DNA of 64,000 nucleotides, taken from CALIZF01 sp046292445. GTDB lineage: Bacteria; Pseudomonadota; Alphaproteobacteria; Rhodobacterales; Rhodobacteraceae. Positions 33,968 to 42,267 of this stretch are shown here, piece after piece. The notes below the pieces were generated by a model. The model saw only the letters and a program-made list of their open reading frames with translations, was not told the DNA's origin and searched no databases. Position 1 is the stretch's first letter. Each line of letters begins with the position of its first letter. Location: assembly GCA_046292445.1 (NCBI GenBank), contig JBKBQT010000013.1, positions 1 to 64,000 on the forward strand. Reading direction: 5' to 3'. The translations under genes were made by a program, and so were the position numbers.

Positions 33968-34800
33968 GGCGCGAGGACCGCGGCGCGGGTTTCGGCGTCG
34001 ACCTCGGGGCGTTTTCCGAACCAGCGTTCGAAGCCGGGAACCGCCTGGTGCAGCAGCATGCCGAGGCCGTCGACCGTGCGGCAGCCGCGCGCTGCGGCGG
34101 CGCGCAGGAAGGGCGTGTCGAGCGGGCGATAGACCACATCGGTCACGAGCGCGGAGGGGTCGAGCGCGTCGAGCGGGATGCGCAGTTCGCCCTTGCCTTC
34201 CATCCCCAGCGACGTGGTGTTCACGACCGTCGCCGCGCCGTCGAGGATCGCGCCGGCCTGCACCCAGTCGGCCACGATGATGCGGGCGCCCATGTCCGCG
34301 CGCAGCGCCTCGGCCCGCTGGCGGGTGCGGTTGGCGATGCGCACCTCTGGCGCGCCTGCCTCGATCAGAGCGGCAACGACCGCCCGCGCCGCGCCGCCGG
34401 CGCCAAAGACAGCCGCCGGACCGGAGGCCGGATTCCAGCCCGGCGCGCTCTGGCGCAGGCTTGCGAGAAATCCGGTGACGTCGGTATTGTCGGCGTGGAT
34501 CTTGCCGTCCTTGCGAAAGATGATCGTGTTGGCCGCGCCGATCAGGGCGGCCCGGTCGGTCACGATATCGGCAAGGCCGAGAACGGTTTCCTTGTGCGGC
34601 AGCGTGACGTTGATGCCGACGAAGCCGAGACGCGGCAAAAGGTCGAGCATCGCGCGCAGGTCGCCCTGCGCGACGTCCATGGGGATGTAATGCCCGGCGA
34701 TGCCATGCCGCCGGAGCCAGTAGCCGTGGAGCCGCGGCGACAGGCTGTGCGCCACGGGCGAGCCGACGACCGCGGCCAGCGGGATGCGCGACGGTGTCAT
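33964..34800 (-). CDS. aroE: Shikimate dehydrogenase
   Basis: AroE performs the NADPH-dependent reduction of 3-dehydroshikimate in aromatic amino acid synthesis. The 278-residue product has the shikimate-binding SPVAHSLSPRLHG, catalytic lysine segment NVTLPHKE, and the Rossmann motif GAGGAARA. The ATG at 34800 overlaps the maf stop in an ATGA junction; an upstream ATG at 34812 is less likely. The operon maf-aroE-coaE-dnaQ is conserved next to the origin in Rhizobiales and Rhodobacterales. Confidence 0.95.
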   Translation of the reverse strand: MTPSRIPLAAVVGSPVAHSLSPRLHGYWLRRHGIAGHYIPMDVAQGDLRAMLDLLPRLGFVGINVTLPHKETVLGLADIVTDRAALIGAANTIIFRKDGKIHADNTDVTGFLASLRQSAPGWNPASGPAAVFGAGGAARAVVAALIEAGAPEVRIANRTRQRAEALRADMGARIIVADWVQAGAILDGAATVVNTTSLGMEGKGELRIPLDALDPSALVTDVVYRPLDTPFLRAAAARGCRTVDGLGMLLHQAVPGFERWFGKRPEVDAETRAAVLAP

Positions 34801-35417
34801 GCCGCGATCCATCCGCGCTGGCCCAGATAGCCCAGCAACGGGAGGAGCGGCAGGCCGAGCGCAGCCGCGTGATCGCCGTCGATCCGGGCAAAGAGCCGCA
34901 CGCCCTCTTCCTCGATACGGTATCCGCCGGCGGTGCCGACGAGCCTGGCGGCGTGACGCACCAGATAGGCCTCGCGATACTCGTCCGAAAAGAGCCGCAT
35001 CGTCAGCCTGACCTCCTCGACATGCCTCCAGACGGCATTACCGTTGTGAAATACCACGACAGCACTGTGAAGGCTGTGCCGGCGCCCGCGAAGCCGCTGC
35101 ACCTGTGCCCTGACTGCATCTATGCTCGTTGCCTTGTCCATCACGGCGCCGTCAAGATCGAGAACCTGATCGCATCCGATCACGACGGCGGCCGGATCGC
35201 GCGCCGCCACCCGCTGCGCCTTTGCCGCAGCGAGGGCATCGGCGATCTCACGCGGCGCGACGCCGTCGGCAGCAAGCGCGGCTATGGCCGTTTCTTCATC
35301 GATGCGGGCGGGGACCGCTGCAAACTCGACCCCCGCAGCGCGCAGGAGCGCCGCGCGCGTATCCGATGCGCTTGCGAGGACGATCTGGGGCGGGGTCGAG
35401 GCGGCGGCTGTGGACAA
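34797..35417 (-). CDS. maf: Maf-family nucleotide pyrophosphatase
   Basis: Maf proteins hydrolyse non-canonical or modified nucleoside triphosphates. The 206-residue protein has LASASDTRAALL near residue 14 (the family usually has SPRR here) and the catalytic GCDQVL segment. No ATG fits; the best start is TTG at 35417-35415, with AGGA 11 bases upstream. The start codon lies within a DnaA-box-like sequence (TTGTCCACA on the minus strand), so the origin appears to border directly on this gene. Substrate class is not decided from sequence. Confidence 0.88.
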   Translation of the reverse strand: MSTAAASTPPQIVLASASDTRAALLRAAGVEFAAVPARIDEETAIAALAADGVAPREIADALAAAKAQRVAARDPAAVVIGCDQVLDLDGAVMDKATSIDAVRAQVQRLRGRRHSLHSAVVVFHNGNAVWRHVEEVRLTMRLFSDEYREAYLVRHAARLVGTAGGYRIEEEGVRLFARIDGDHAAALGLPLLPLLGYLGQRGWIAA

Positions 35418-35803
35418 TGCCCGTATGTTCCTGTCGGGTCCGTGACGCCGGAGCAGCCGGCACCGCGACCGTCCCTCCGGGCGCGCGGCTTTTCAATGAT
35501 CCGGGCTTCGGTCATCCCGTTGTGGATACCGAACGCGCATGCGCGACGATCAGGCACGATCCGCAGTGGCGGTCGGAAATCCATCCACATCCGCCTGCGG
35601 CGGATGCATGCTATATCTTCTTGAAAAATATATGATTTGTGGACTCAAGGGTGCTGCGCTGCAGTTTGTCCCCGCCTTGTCCACAGCGTCATCCCTGTGG
35701 CCTCTTATGTGGAAGCAATGGACAATCCACACTGTCCACAGCACATCTACAACACCAGAATCCTTGAATCTTACTTGATAAGGAAGGACGACCGGAGTTG
35801 GCC
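35409..35803. other. oriC: Predicted chromosomal replication origin oriC
   Basis: This is a 386-bp gap between the divergent maf and hemJ genes, plus the maf start. DnaA-box-like sequences (consensus TTATCCACA) are TTGTCCACA at 35409-35417 (minus) and 35677-35685 (plus), GTATCCACA at 35521-35529 (minus), and weaker forms at 35581, 35723 and 35732. A perfect 8-bp inverted repeat CATCCGCC-TGC-GGCGGATG (35588-35606) adjoins a stretch at 35611-35640 that is 24 of 30 A/T, a candidate unwinding element. A 12-bp palindrome CGCGCATGCGCG lies at 35534-35545. GANTC (CcrM) sites occur at 35642, 35758 and 35766. Flanking genes match known alphaproteobacterial oriC surroundings. Confidence 0.78.
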
Positions 35804-36268
35804 ATGACCGAGCTGCTTTCGACTGTCTATCCCTGGACCAAGGCCCTTCACGTGATGGCGGTGATCGCCTGGATGGCAGGGTTGTTCTATCTGCCGCGGC
35901 TGTTCGTCTATCATGTCGAAGGGCTGCGCAAGCAGGGGGTGGTGCGGGGAAGCGATATGGATGCGTTGTTCCAGCATCAGGAGCGGCTCCTGCTCCGGGC
36001 GATCATGAACCCGGCAATGGTCGCGACCTGGGTCTTCGGTCTGGCACTGGTGGCAACGCCGGGGGTGGTTGACTGGGGTGCCGTCTGGCCGTGGACCAAG
36101 GCAGCGGGGGTGGTTGCGATGACCTGGTTCCACATGTGGCTGGGGCGGCGGCGGAAGGACTTCGTGGCAGGCGTCAATGGGCGGTCGGGGCGCGATTTCC
36201 GTTTGATGAACGAGGTTCCCACTGTCCTCATGGTGGTGATCGTTCTGTCGGTCTTCGTGCGGTTCTGA
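35804..36268 (+). CDS. hemJ: Protoporphyrinogen IX oxidase HemJ
   Basis: HemJ is the membrane protoporphyrinogen oxidase used in many alphaproteobacteria in place of HemG or HemY. The 154-residue product has four hydrophobic helices with conserved histidines early (KALHVMAVIAWMAG, LFVYHVEGLR) and a C-terminal segment. A GGAG site lies six bases before the ATG at 35804. It is the first gene to the right of oriC. In many alphaproteobacteria the heme genes hemE and hemH sit here. Confidence 0.92.
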   Translation: MTELLSTVYPWTKALHVMAVIAWMAGLFYLPRLFVYHVEGLRKQGVVRGSDMDALFQHQERLLLRAIMNPAMVATWVFGLALVATPGVVDWGAVWPWTKAAGVVAMTWFHMWLGRRRKDFVAGVNGRSGRDFRLMNEVPTVLMVVIVLSVFVRF

Positions 36269-36281
36269 CGGGGTGGCTGCG

Positions 36282-36310
36282 TTGACAGCTGTGCGCTGGC
36301 GTTGTAACGA
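36282..36310 (+). promoter_or_regulatory. Candidate promoter for rho
   Basis: A perfect -35 hexamer TTGACA (36282-36287) is followed after 17 bp by TAACGA (36305-36310), a weak -10. It lies in the 122-bp gap before rho and leaves a leader of about 75 bases. Such a leader would suit the autoregulation by early termination known for rho genes. Confidence 0.45.
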
Positions 36311-36390
36311 CCGTCAGCTTCCGTCCGGGAGCGGTTTTCCCCCGACTTTCGCGTGCTGCAGGCAGTGTGGCCGCCCATCGCCCAGGTGAC

Positions 36391-37665
36391 ATGATGACGA
36401 AGGAGCATTTGCGACTCGCAGATCTCAAGGCCAAGACCCCGGCCGACCTGCTGGCGATGGCCGAGGACTGGGAGATCGAGAACGCCTCGTCCATGCGCAA
36501 GGGCGAGATGATGTTCCAGCTTCTGAAGGAACACGCTGAAGAGGGGTGGGAGATCGGCGGCGACGGCGTTCTCGAGGTGTTGCAGGACGGGTTCGGATTC
36601 CTGCGCAGCCCGGAGGCGAATTATCTGCCCGGGCCCGACGACATTTACGTCAGTCCCGAGATGATCCGGCAGTGGTCGCTGCGGACGGGCGATTCGATCG
36701 AAGGCGTGATCCAGGCGCCGCGCGAGAACGAGCGGTATTTCAGCCTGACGGCTGTGACGCGGATCAACTTTGATGATCCGGAAAAGGCGCGGCACAAGGT
36801 TTTGTTCGACAATCTCACGCCGCTCTATCCGGATGAGCGCTTCAAGATGGAGATCGAGGATCCGACCATCAAGGACCGTTCGGCCCGGATCATCGATCTC
36901 GTGGCGCCGATCGGAAAGGGGCAGCGCGGGCTGATCGTGGCGCCGCCGCGGACCGGCAAGACTGTTCTGCTGCAGAACATTGCGCATTCGATCGAGCGCA
37001 ATCATCCGGAATGCTATCTCATCGTGCTTCTGATCGACGAGCGGCCGGAAGAGGTCACCGACATGCAGCGGTCGGTGAAGGGTGAAGTCGTCTCATCGAC
37101 CTTTGACGAACCGGCGACGCGGCATGTCGCGGTGGCCGAGATGGTGATCGAGAAGGCCAAGCGGCTGGTCGAGCACAAGCGGGATGTGGTGATCCTGCTC
37201 GATTCGATCACCCGGCTGGGGCGGGCGTTCAACACGGTCGTCCCCTCGTCGGGCAAGGTGCTGACGGGCGGTGTGGATGCGAACGCGCTGCAGCGGCCCA
37301 AGCGGTTCTTCGGAGCGGCGCGGAACATCGAGGAAGGCGGGTCGCTGACGATCATCGCGACGGCGCTGATCGATACCGGCAGCCGGATGGACGAGGTGAT
37401 TTTCGAGGAGTTCAAGGGGACCGGGAACGCGGAGATCGTGCTCGACCGCAAGGTGGCGGACAAGCGGATCTTCCCGGCGATGGATATCCTGAAGTCGGGC
37501 ACGCGGAAGGAGGAGTTGCTGATCGCCAAGGGTGATCTGCAGAAAACCTATGTGCTGCGGCGCATCCTGAATCCGATGGGGACAACGGATGCGATCGAGT
37601 TCCTGATCTCGAAGCTGAAGGCGACCAAGACAAACGCCGAATTTTTCGATTCGATGAACAGCTGA
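36391..37665 (+). CDS. rho: Transcription termination factor Rho
   Basis: Rho is the hexameric RNA helicase terminating transcription at non-hairpin sites. The 424-residue protein has the RNA-binding cold-shock fold (GDGVLEVLQDGFGFLRS, about residues 50-67), Walker A PPRTGKT, Walker B VVILLDSITR, and the Q-loop/R-loop region GGVDANALQRPKRFFGAARN. The ATG at 36391 (or 36394) follows AGGTGAC. The dominance of interlocked convergent genes here with no hairpins gives Rho extra importance. mnmE follows after 10 bp. Confidence 0.97.
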   Translation: MMTKEHLRLADLKAKTPADLLAMAEDWEIENASSMRKGEMMFQLLKEHAEEGWEIGGDGVLEVLQDGFGFLRSPEANYLPGPDDIYVSPEMIRQWSLRTGDSIEGVIQAPRENERYFSLTAVTRINFDDPEKARHKVLFDNLTPLYPDERFKMEIEDPTIKDRSARIIDLVAPIGKGQRGLIVAPPRTGKTVLLQNIAHSIERNHPECYLIVLLIDERPEEVTDMQRSVKGEVVSSTFDEPATRHVAVAEMVIEKAKRLVEHKRDVVILLDSITRLGRAFNTVVPSSGKVLTGGVDANALQRPKRFFGAARNIEEGGSLTIIATALIDTGSRMDEVIFEEFKGTGNAEIVLDRKVADKRIFPAMDILKSGTRKEELLIAKGDLQKTYVLRRILNPMGTTDAIEFLISKLKATKTNAEFFDSMNS

Positions 37666-37675
37666 CGGGCGGGCG

Positions 37676-38962
37676 ATGGACACGATCTTTGCCCTGTCGA
37701 CGGCGCGGGGCAAGGCGGGTCTCGCGGTGGTGCGTGTATCGGGTCCGGCGGCGCCGGCGGCTTGCGCTGTCGTGGCCGGCGATGTCCCCGCGGCGCGGCG
37801 GGCGGCCCTGCGGCGATTGCGGGACGGGGACCGGCTGATCGACGAGGCGATCGTGTTGCATTTTCCGGCCGGAGCCAGTGCGACCGGGGAAGCGACGATC
37901 GAATTCCATGTGCACGGTAGCCCGGCTGTCGTCTCCGCCCTCCTGGCGTGTCTCGGGAAGGTTCCGGGCCTGCGTCCGGCCGAACCTGGGGAATTCACGC
38001 GGCGAGCGCTGGAGGCGGGCCGGCTGTCACTGACGGAGGTCGAGGGCCTGTCCGATTTGCTCGACGCGGAGACTGAGAGCCAGCGGCGGCAGGCCATGAC
38101 GGTCTTCGGCGGGGCGCTTCGGGATGCGGCAGAAGGGTGGCGGACGGCGCTTGTCCGGGCTGCGGCATTGGTCGAGGCGACAATCGATTTCGTGGATGAG
38201 GATGTGCCGCTCGATGTGATGCCCGAGGTCGCGGCGCTGCTGCGATCGGTCCACGAGGCCTGTGCGGCGGAGCTGCGGCGGTATCCGGCGGCCGAGCGGA
38301 TACGCGCGGGATTCGAGGTTGCGATCGTCGGTGCGCCTAATGTCGGAAAATCCACGCTGTTGAACCGGCTTGCGGGGCGTGAGGCTGCGATCACATCGGA
38401 TGTCGCCGGGACGACCCGGGATGTGATCGAGGTTCGGATGGATATTGCGGGGCTCGCGGTCACGTTGATCGACACGGCTGGATTGCGGGAGCCTGTCGAT
38501 CCGATCGAAGCGATCGGCATCGATCGGGCGCGGCAGCGGGCTGCGGCGGCGGATCTGCGGGTGTTTCTGACCGAGGGGGGCGTGGCGCCGCCGGGTGTCG
38601 TCATGGAGCCCGGGGACCTTGTTCTTCGTGCGAAGGCGGATGATGATGCTGGTCGCGGGGATGGTGTGTCCGGGCTGACCGGGGCCGGCGTGGATTGGTT
38701 GCTCGGGCGGATCGCCGAAACACTGGGGGACCGCGTGGCCGGGGGCGCGCTGATCACGCGCGAGCGGCATCGCAGGGCGATAGCAGATGCGACAGCGCTT
38801 CTGGAATCAGTGCTGGTTGCTGTAGACAGGAGAGACGTTGGGACCGAAGTTCTTGCCGAGGATATCCGGTCTGCCCTGAGAGTGCTTGAAAGCCTGATCG
38901 GGCGTGTCGATGTTGAGGCAGTTCTGGACGAGATTTTCGCGCGGTTCTGTATCGGAAAGTGA
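37676..38962 (+). CDS. mnmE: tRNA modification GTPase MnmE
   Basis: MnmE works with MnmG to add the (carboxymethyl)aminomethyl group at U34 of certain tRNAs. The 428-residue protein has an N-terminal tetrahydrofolate-binding domain (to about residue 115) and a GTPase inserted in a helical domain, with G1 GAPNVGKST, G2/G3 TTRDVIE and DTAGLRE. The C-terminal CIGK carries the catalytic cysteine. The G domain is shorter than in E. coli. The stop overlaps the mnmG start (GTGA). Confidence 0.95.
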   Translation: MDTIFALSTARGKAGLAVVRVSGPAAPAACAVVAGDVPAARRAALRRLRDGDRLIDEAIVLHFPAGASATGEATIEFHVHGSPAVVSALLACLGKVPGLRPAEPGEFTRRALEAGRLSLTEVEGLSDLLDAETESQRRQAMTVFGGALRDAAEGWRTALVRAAALVEATIDFVDEDVPLDVMPEVAALLRSVHEACAAELRRYPAAERIRAGFEVAIVGAPNVGKSTLLNRLAGREAAITSDVAGTTRDVIEVRMDIAGLAVTLIDTAGLREPVDPIEAIGIDRARQRAAAADLRVFLTEGGVAPPGVVMEPGDLVLRAKADDDAGRGDGVSGLTGAGVDWLLGRIAETLGDRVAGGALITRERHRRAIADATALLESVLVAVDRRDVGTEVLAEDIRSALRVLESLIGRVDVEAVLDEIFARFCIGK

Positions 38963-40836
38963 GGGTGTTCCACGTGAAACACTATGATGTTGTGGTGGTT
39001 GGGGGCGGCCATGCGGGCGCGGAGGCCGCGGCGGCGGCGGCACGGACTGGCGCCATAACCGCTCTTGTCACGATGGATCCTGCCCGGATCGGGGTCATGT
39101 CGTGCAATCCGGCGATCGGCGGCCTCGGCAAGGGGCATCTCGTGCGTGAGGTGGACGCGCTCGACGGGATCATGGGGTTTGCCGCGGATGCGGCCGGGAT
39201 CCAGTACAGGCTCTTGAACCGTAGCAAGGGGGCGGCAGTTCAGGGGCCGCGGGTGCAGGCTGACCGGGCGCTATACCGTATGGCGGTGCAAGGCGCACTT
39301 GCGGCGCTGCACGGCCTCGATATCGTGGCGGGCGAAGCTATCGATTTGGTCATTGCCGGCGGTGTTGTGGACGGCGTCGTTCTTGCAGACGGGTCGCGGA
39401 TTGGGTCGCGGGCGGTCGTGTTGACCGCGGGGACATTCTTGAACGGCGTGATCCATATCGGGGATGAATCGCGGCCTGCGGGACGAATGGGAGACGCCGC
39501 TGCGGTGCGCCTTGCGGCCCGCCTGGCCGATCTCGCCCTGCCGATCGGCAGGCTCAAGACGGGAACGCCGCCGCGGCTTGACGGGCGGACCATAGATTGG
39601 GGCCGACTTGAACGGCAGCCAGGCGACGACGATCCGGTGATGATGTCGTTCCTGTCGTCGGCGCCCGGCGTGCCGCAAGTCGCTTGCGGGATCACGCATA
39701 CCAATCCGCGCACACATGACTTGATCCGTTCCAATCTTCATCTGTCTGCGATGTATGGTGGGCAAATCGAGGGAGTGGGGCCGCGGTACTGCCCTTCGAT
39801 CGAGGACAAGGTGGTGCGGTTTGCGCAAAAGGAGTCGCATCAGGTCTTTCTCGAACCCGAGGGTCTGGCGGATCACACGATTTATCCGAACGGTATTTCG
39901 ACTTCTTTGCCGCAACGCGTGCAGGAAGCATACGTTCGTACGATTGCGGGGCTGGAGCGCGCCGCGATCATGGTTCCCGGCTATGCCGTGGAGTATGATT
40001 ACGTCGATCCGCGCGCGCTGCGCACCGATTTGGGTGTGAAGGCTGTTGCGGGACTGTATTTTGCCGGGCAGATCAACGGCACCACTGGCTACGAAGAAGC
40101 GGCGGCGCAGGGGCTCGTCGCGGGGTTGAACGCCGCGCGCCACGCGCGTGGGCAAGCGCCGGTGGGTTTCTCGAGAACGGATAGCTACATCGGTGTCTTG
40201 ATCGACGATCTGGTGTCGCGGGGCGTTTCAGAACCCTACCGGATGTTCACGTCTCGCGCTGAGTATCGATTGAGCCTTCGCGCCGACAACGCGGACCAGC
40301 GCCTGACACCGAAGGGCGTCGCGGCGGGATGTGTCGGCGCCGTGCGGGCCGAGGCCTTTGCGCAGAAGTTGCGCCGTCTCGACGAGGCGCGTTCGATCCT
40401 TGATCGCCGAGTTTCGCCGCACTCGCTCTTGAGGGCAGGCGTTTCAGTCAAGCCTGATGGTCAAAGGCGCCGTCTGATCGATGTGCTTGCAGTACAGGAT
40501 GTCAATGTGGACCGTTTGTTGGAGATCGAGCCGTCGTTGGGCGGGATTGATGCGTCGACAATCGAGCAGCTGCGGATTGAGGCGACTTATGCTGCCTTCA
40601 CGAACCGGCAGCAACATGCGATCGATGCGCTTCGGCGTGACGAGGGCCGGGCGATACCGGAGGGGTTTGACTATCTGTCGATTCCGGGTCTGTCCAATGA
40701 GCTCCGCAATAAGCTCGATCTGGTTCGACCGGCGACGCTTGGGCAGGCGTCACGGATCGAGGGCATGACGTCCGCGGCGATTACTCTCTTGCTGGTGCGT
40801 CTGAAGCGGCTCGAGGGTGCGGTGCGTTCGGCATGA
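38959..40836 (+). CDS. mnmG: tRNA uridine modification enzyme MnmG (GidA)
   Basis: MnmG is the FAD-dependent partner of MnmE in U34 modification, 625 residues. FAD binding is shown by VVVGGGHAGAEAA near the N terminus. GTPPRLDGRTIDW and INGTTGYEEAAAQG are family segments, and the C-terminal helical domain binds MnmE. Possible starts are GTG at 38959, 38965 or 38974; the first overlaps the mnmE stop. The N-terminal residues VFHVKH are encoded by a parS site (38966-38981), so start choice is blurred by the DNA element. Confidence 0.95.
   Translation: MRVFHVKHYDVVVVGGGHAGAEAAAAAARTGAITALVTMDPARIGVMSCNPAIGGLGKGHLVREVDALDGIMGFAADAAGIQYRLLNRSKGAAVQGPRVQADRALYRMAVQGALAALHGLDIVAGEAIDLVIAGGVVDGVVLADGSRIGSRAVVLTAGTFLNGVIHIGDESRPAGRMGDAAAVRLAARLADLALPIGRLKTGTPPRLDGRTIDWGRLERQPGDDDPVMMSFLSSAPGVPQVACGITHTNPRTHDLIRSNLHLSAMYGGQIEGVGPRYCPSIEDKVVRFAQKESHQVFLEPEGLADHTIYPNGISTSLPQRVQEAYVRTIAGLERAAIMVPGYAVEYDYVDPRALRTDLGVKAVAGLYFAGQINGTTGYEEAAAQGLVAGLNAARHARGQAPVGFSRTDSYIGVLIDDLVSRGVSEPYRMFTSRAEYRLSLRADNADQRLTPKGVAAGCVGAVRAEAFAQKLRRLDEARSILDRRVSPHSLLRAGVSVKPDGQRRRLIDVLAVQDVNVDRLLEIEPSLGGIDASTIEQLRIEATYAAFTNRQQHAIDALRRDEGRAIPEGFDYLSIPGLSNELRNKLDLVRPATLGQASRIEGMTSAAITLLLVRLKRLEGAVRSA
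38966..38981. other. parS: parS centromere site 1 (in mnmG start)
   Basis: TGTTCCACGTGAAACA differs at one base from the perfect palindrome TGTTTCACGTGAAACA and equals the Bacillus subtilis-type parS. It lies at the start of mnmG, 2.5 kb upstream of parA. It is expected to load ParB, which then spreads and recruits SMC. Confidence 0.88.
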
Positions 40837-41453
40837 CGGATGCGGTGGAAGCGGTTTCGCGCCGTGTTTCACGTGAAACATTGGCGCGGCTCGAAGTGCT
40901 TTCAGAGGCGGTGCGCCAGTGGAACCCCCGGATCAATCTGGTGGCCCAGAGCACCGTCGAGGACATCTGGGCGCGCCATATTCGGGATTCTCTCCAGCTC
41001 GTCGACCTTGCGCCGACTACATATCGGTCATGGGCAGACCTGGGGAGCGGCGGCGGGTTTCCTGGCCTTGTGGTTGCTGCGGCGCTGGCGGAAACTAACC
41101 CGGCAGTGCAGGTTGTTCTCGTTGAGAGCGATCGGCGAAAGGCGGCCTTTCTGGCGCAGACGGCTCGGGCTATGGACGTAAACGCGACGGTTCACGCTGA
41201 GCGGATCGAGCGGCTCAATCCCCTAGGAGCCGACGTAGTCTCGGCGCGCGCTCTCGCGCCTCTTCCCGCGCTGCTCGGACAGGTGATCCGTCATCTCGGA
41301 CCAGGAGGCACAGCGATTCTTCCGAAGGGGGCGCGCCATCGCGACGAACTTGCCGAGGCTGCCGCAATTTTCCGGTTCGCAGTCGAGGTTGTCGCCAGTA
41401 ATACGGATACTGCTGCGGCAATCCTGGTGCTGACGGAAATTGATAATGCCTGA
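40833..41453 (+). CDS. rsmG: 16S rRNA (guanine527-N7)-methyltransferase RsmG (GidB)
   Basis: RsmG methylates G527 of 16S rRNA; loss causes low-level streptomycin resistance. The 206-residue protein has the SAM motif DLGSGGGFPGLVVA at about residues 69-82, preceded by the N-terminal NPRINLVAQSTVEDIWARHI. The ATG overlaps the mnmG stop by 4 bp. Codons 11-16 coincide with a perfect parS. The end overlaps parA by 8 bp. Confidence 0.95.
   Translation: MTDAVEAVSRRVSRETLARLEVLSEAVRQWNPRINLVAQSTVEDIWARHIRDSLQLVDLAPTTYRSWADLGSGGGFPGLVVAAALAETNPAVQVVLVESDRRKAAFLAQTARAMDVNATVHAERIERLNPLGADVVSARALAPLPALLGQVIRHLGPGGTAILPKGARHRDELAEAAAIFRFAVEVVASNTDTAAAILVLTEIDNA
40865..40880. other. parS: parS centromere site 2 (inside rsmG)
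   Basis: TGTTTCACGTGAAACA is a perfect 16-bp palindrome and an exact match to the ParB-binding consensus. It is located 32 bp into the rsmG coding sequence, 566 bp before the parA start. Confidence 0.95.
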
Positions 41454-42267
41454 CCTTAACAGTGATCCCAGCGCCCGGGTAATCGCCGTCGCCAACCAGA
41501 AGGGCGGCGTGGGAAAGACAACAACGGCGATCAACCTCGCGGCGGCGCTTGCCGAGCAAGGCAGGGCTGTGCTCGTCATCGATCTCGATCCGCAGGGAAA
41601 CGCTTCTACCGGCCTTGGCGTCGGGGCAGCGGTGCGGCGCAAGACGAGCTTCGATCTGCTTGTCGGTGACGAAGCACTTGATGTGCTAGTAAGAGACACC
41701 TCAACCGCTGGCGTTCGGATCATTCCTGCGACCACCGATCTCGCTTCGGCTGATCTGGAGTTCTTCGGACGCGAGCGTCGCAGCTTCCTGTTGCGCGACG
41801 CGCTGCGGCAGCCAGCACTCGCACGGCTCGGCTTCGATTTCGTCTTGATCGATTGTCCGCCGTCGCTGAACCTCTTGACGGTCAATGCAATGGTGGCTGC
41901 CGATGCCGTGATCGTCCCGTTGCAGGCGGAGTTTTTTGCGCTCGAGGGCCTGTCGCAACTCATGCTGACGATCCGAGAGGTCCGCCGTACCGCCAACCCG
42001 GATCTGCGCATCGACGGGATCGTCCTGACAATGGTTGATGGCCGCAACAACCTTGCCCAGCAGGTCGAGGCAGATGCGCGCGACACTCTTGGATCGCTTG
42101 TGTTCCAGACCAAGATACCGCGTAACGTGCGCATCAGCGAGGCACCGTCCTTCGCGCAGCCCGTACTGAGTTATGACAGGACGTCGCGCGGCAGCGAGGC
42201 ATACCGCCGTCTCGCGATCGAATTACTCGGACGGGTTGGCATGGATGCGCAGGAGGTGTCGCGATGA
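41446..42267 (+). CDS. parA: Chromosome partitioning ATPase ParA
   Basis: ParA is the Walker-type ATPase that moves ParB-parS complexes apart after origin duplication. The 273-residue product has the deviant Walker A KGGVGKTT at residues 19-26, a Walker B VLIDCPPSLNLLTVNAM and the C-terminal DNA-binding lysine/arginine region. The ATG at 41446 lies inside the end of rsmG. It has no N-terminal helix-turn-helix, so it is the chromosomal (Soj-like) type. It is coupled to parB by an ATGA overlap. Confidence 0.97.
   Translation: MPDLNSDPSARVIAVANQKGGVGKTTTAINLAAALAEQGRAVLVIDLDPQGNASTGLGVGAAVRRKTSFDLLVGDEALDVLVRDTSTAGVRIIPATTDLASADLEFFGRERRSFLLRDALRQPALARLGFDFVLIDCPPSLNLLTVNAMVAADAVIVPLQAEFFALEGLSQLMLTIREVRRTANPDLRIDGIVLTMVDGRNNLAQQVEADARDTLGSLVFQTKIPRNVRISEAPSFAQPVLSYDRTSRGSEAYRRLAIELLGRVGMDAQEVSR

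Noticed and set aside
35847..35855. TTCACGTGA in hemJ as a fourth parS
   Set aside because: Only the central nine bases match; the outer arms of the 16-bp palindrome are absent.
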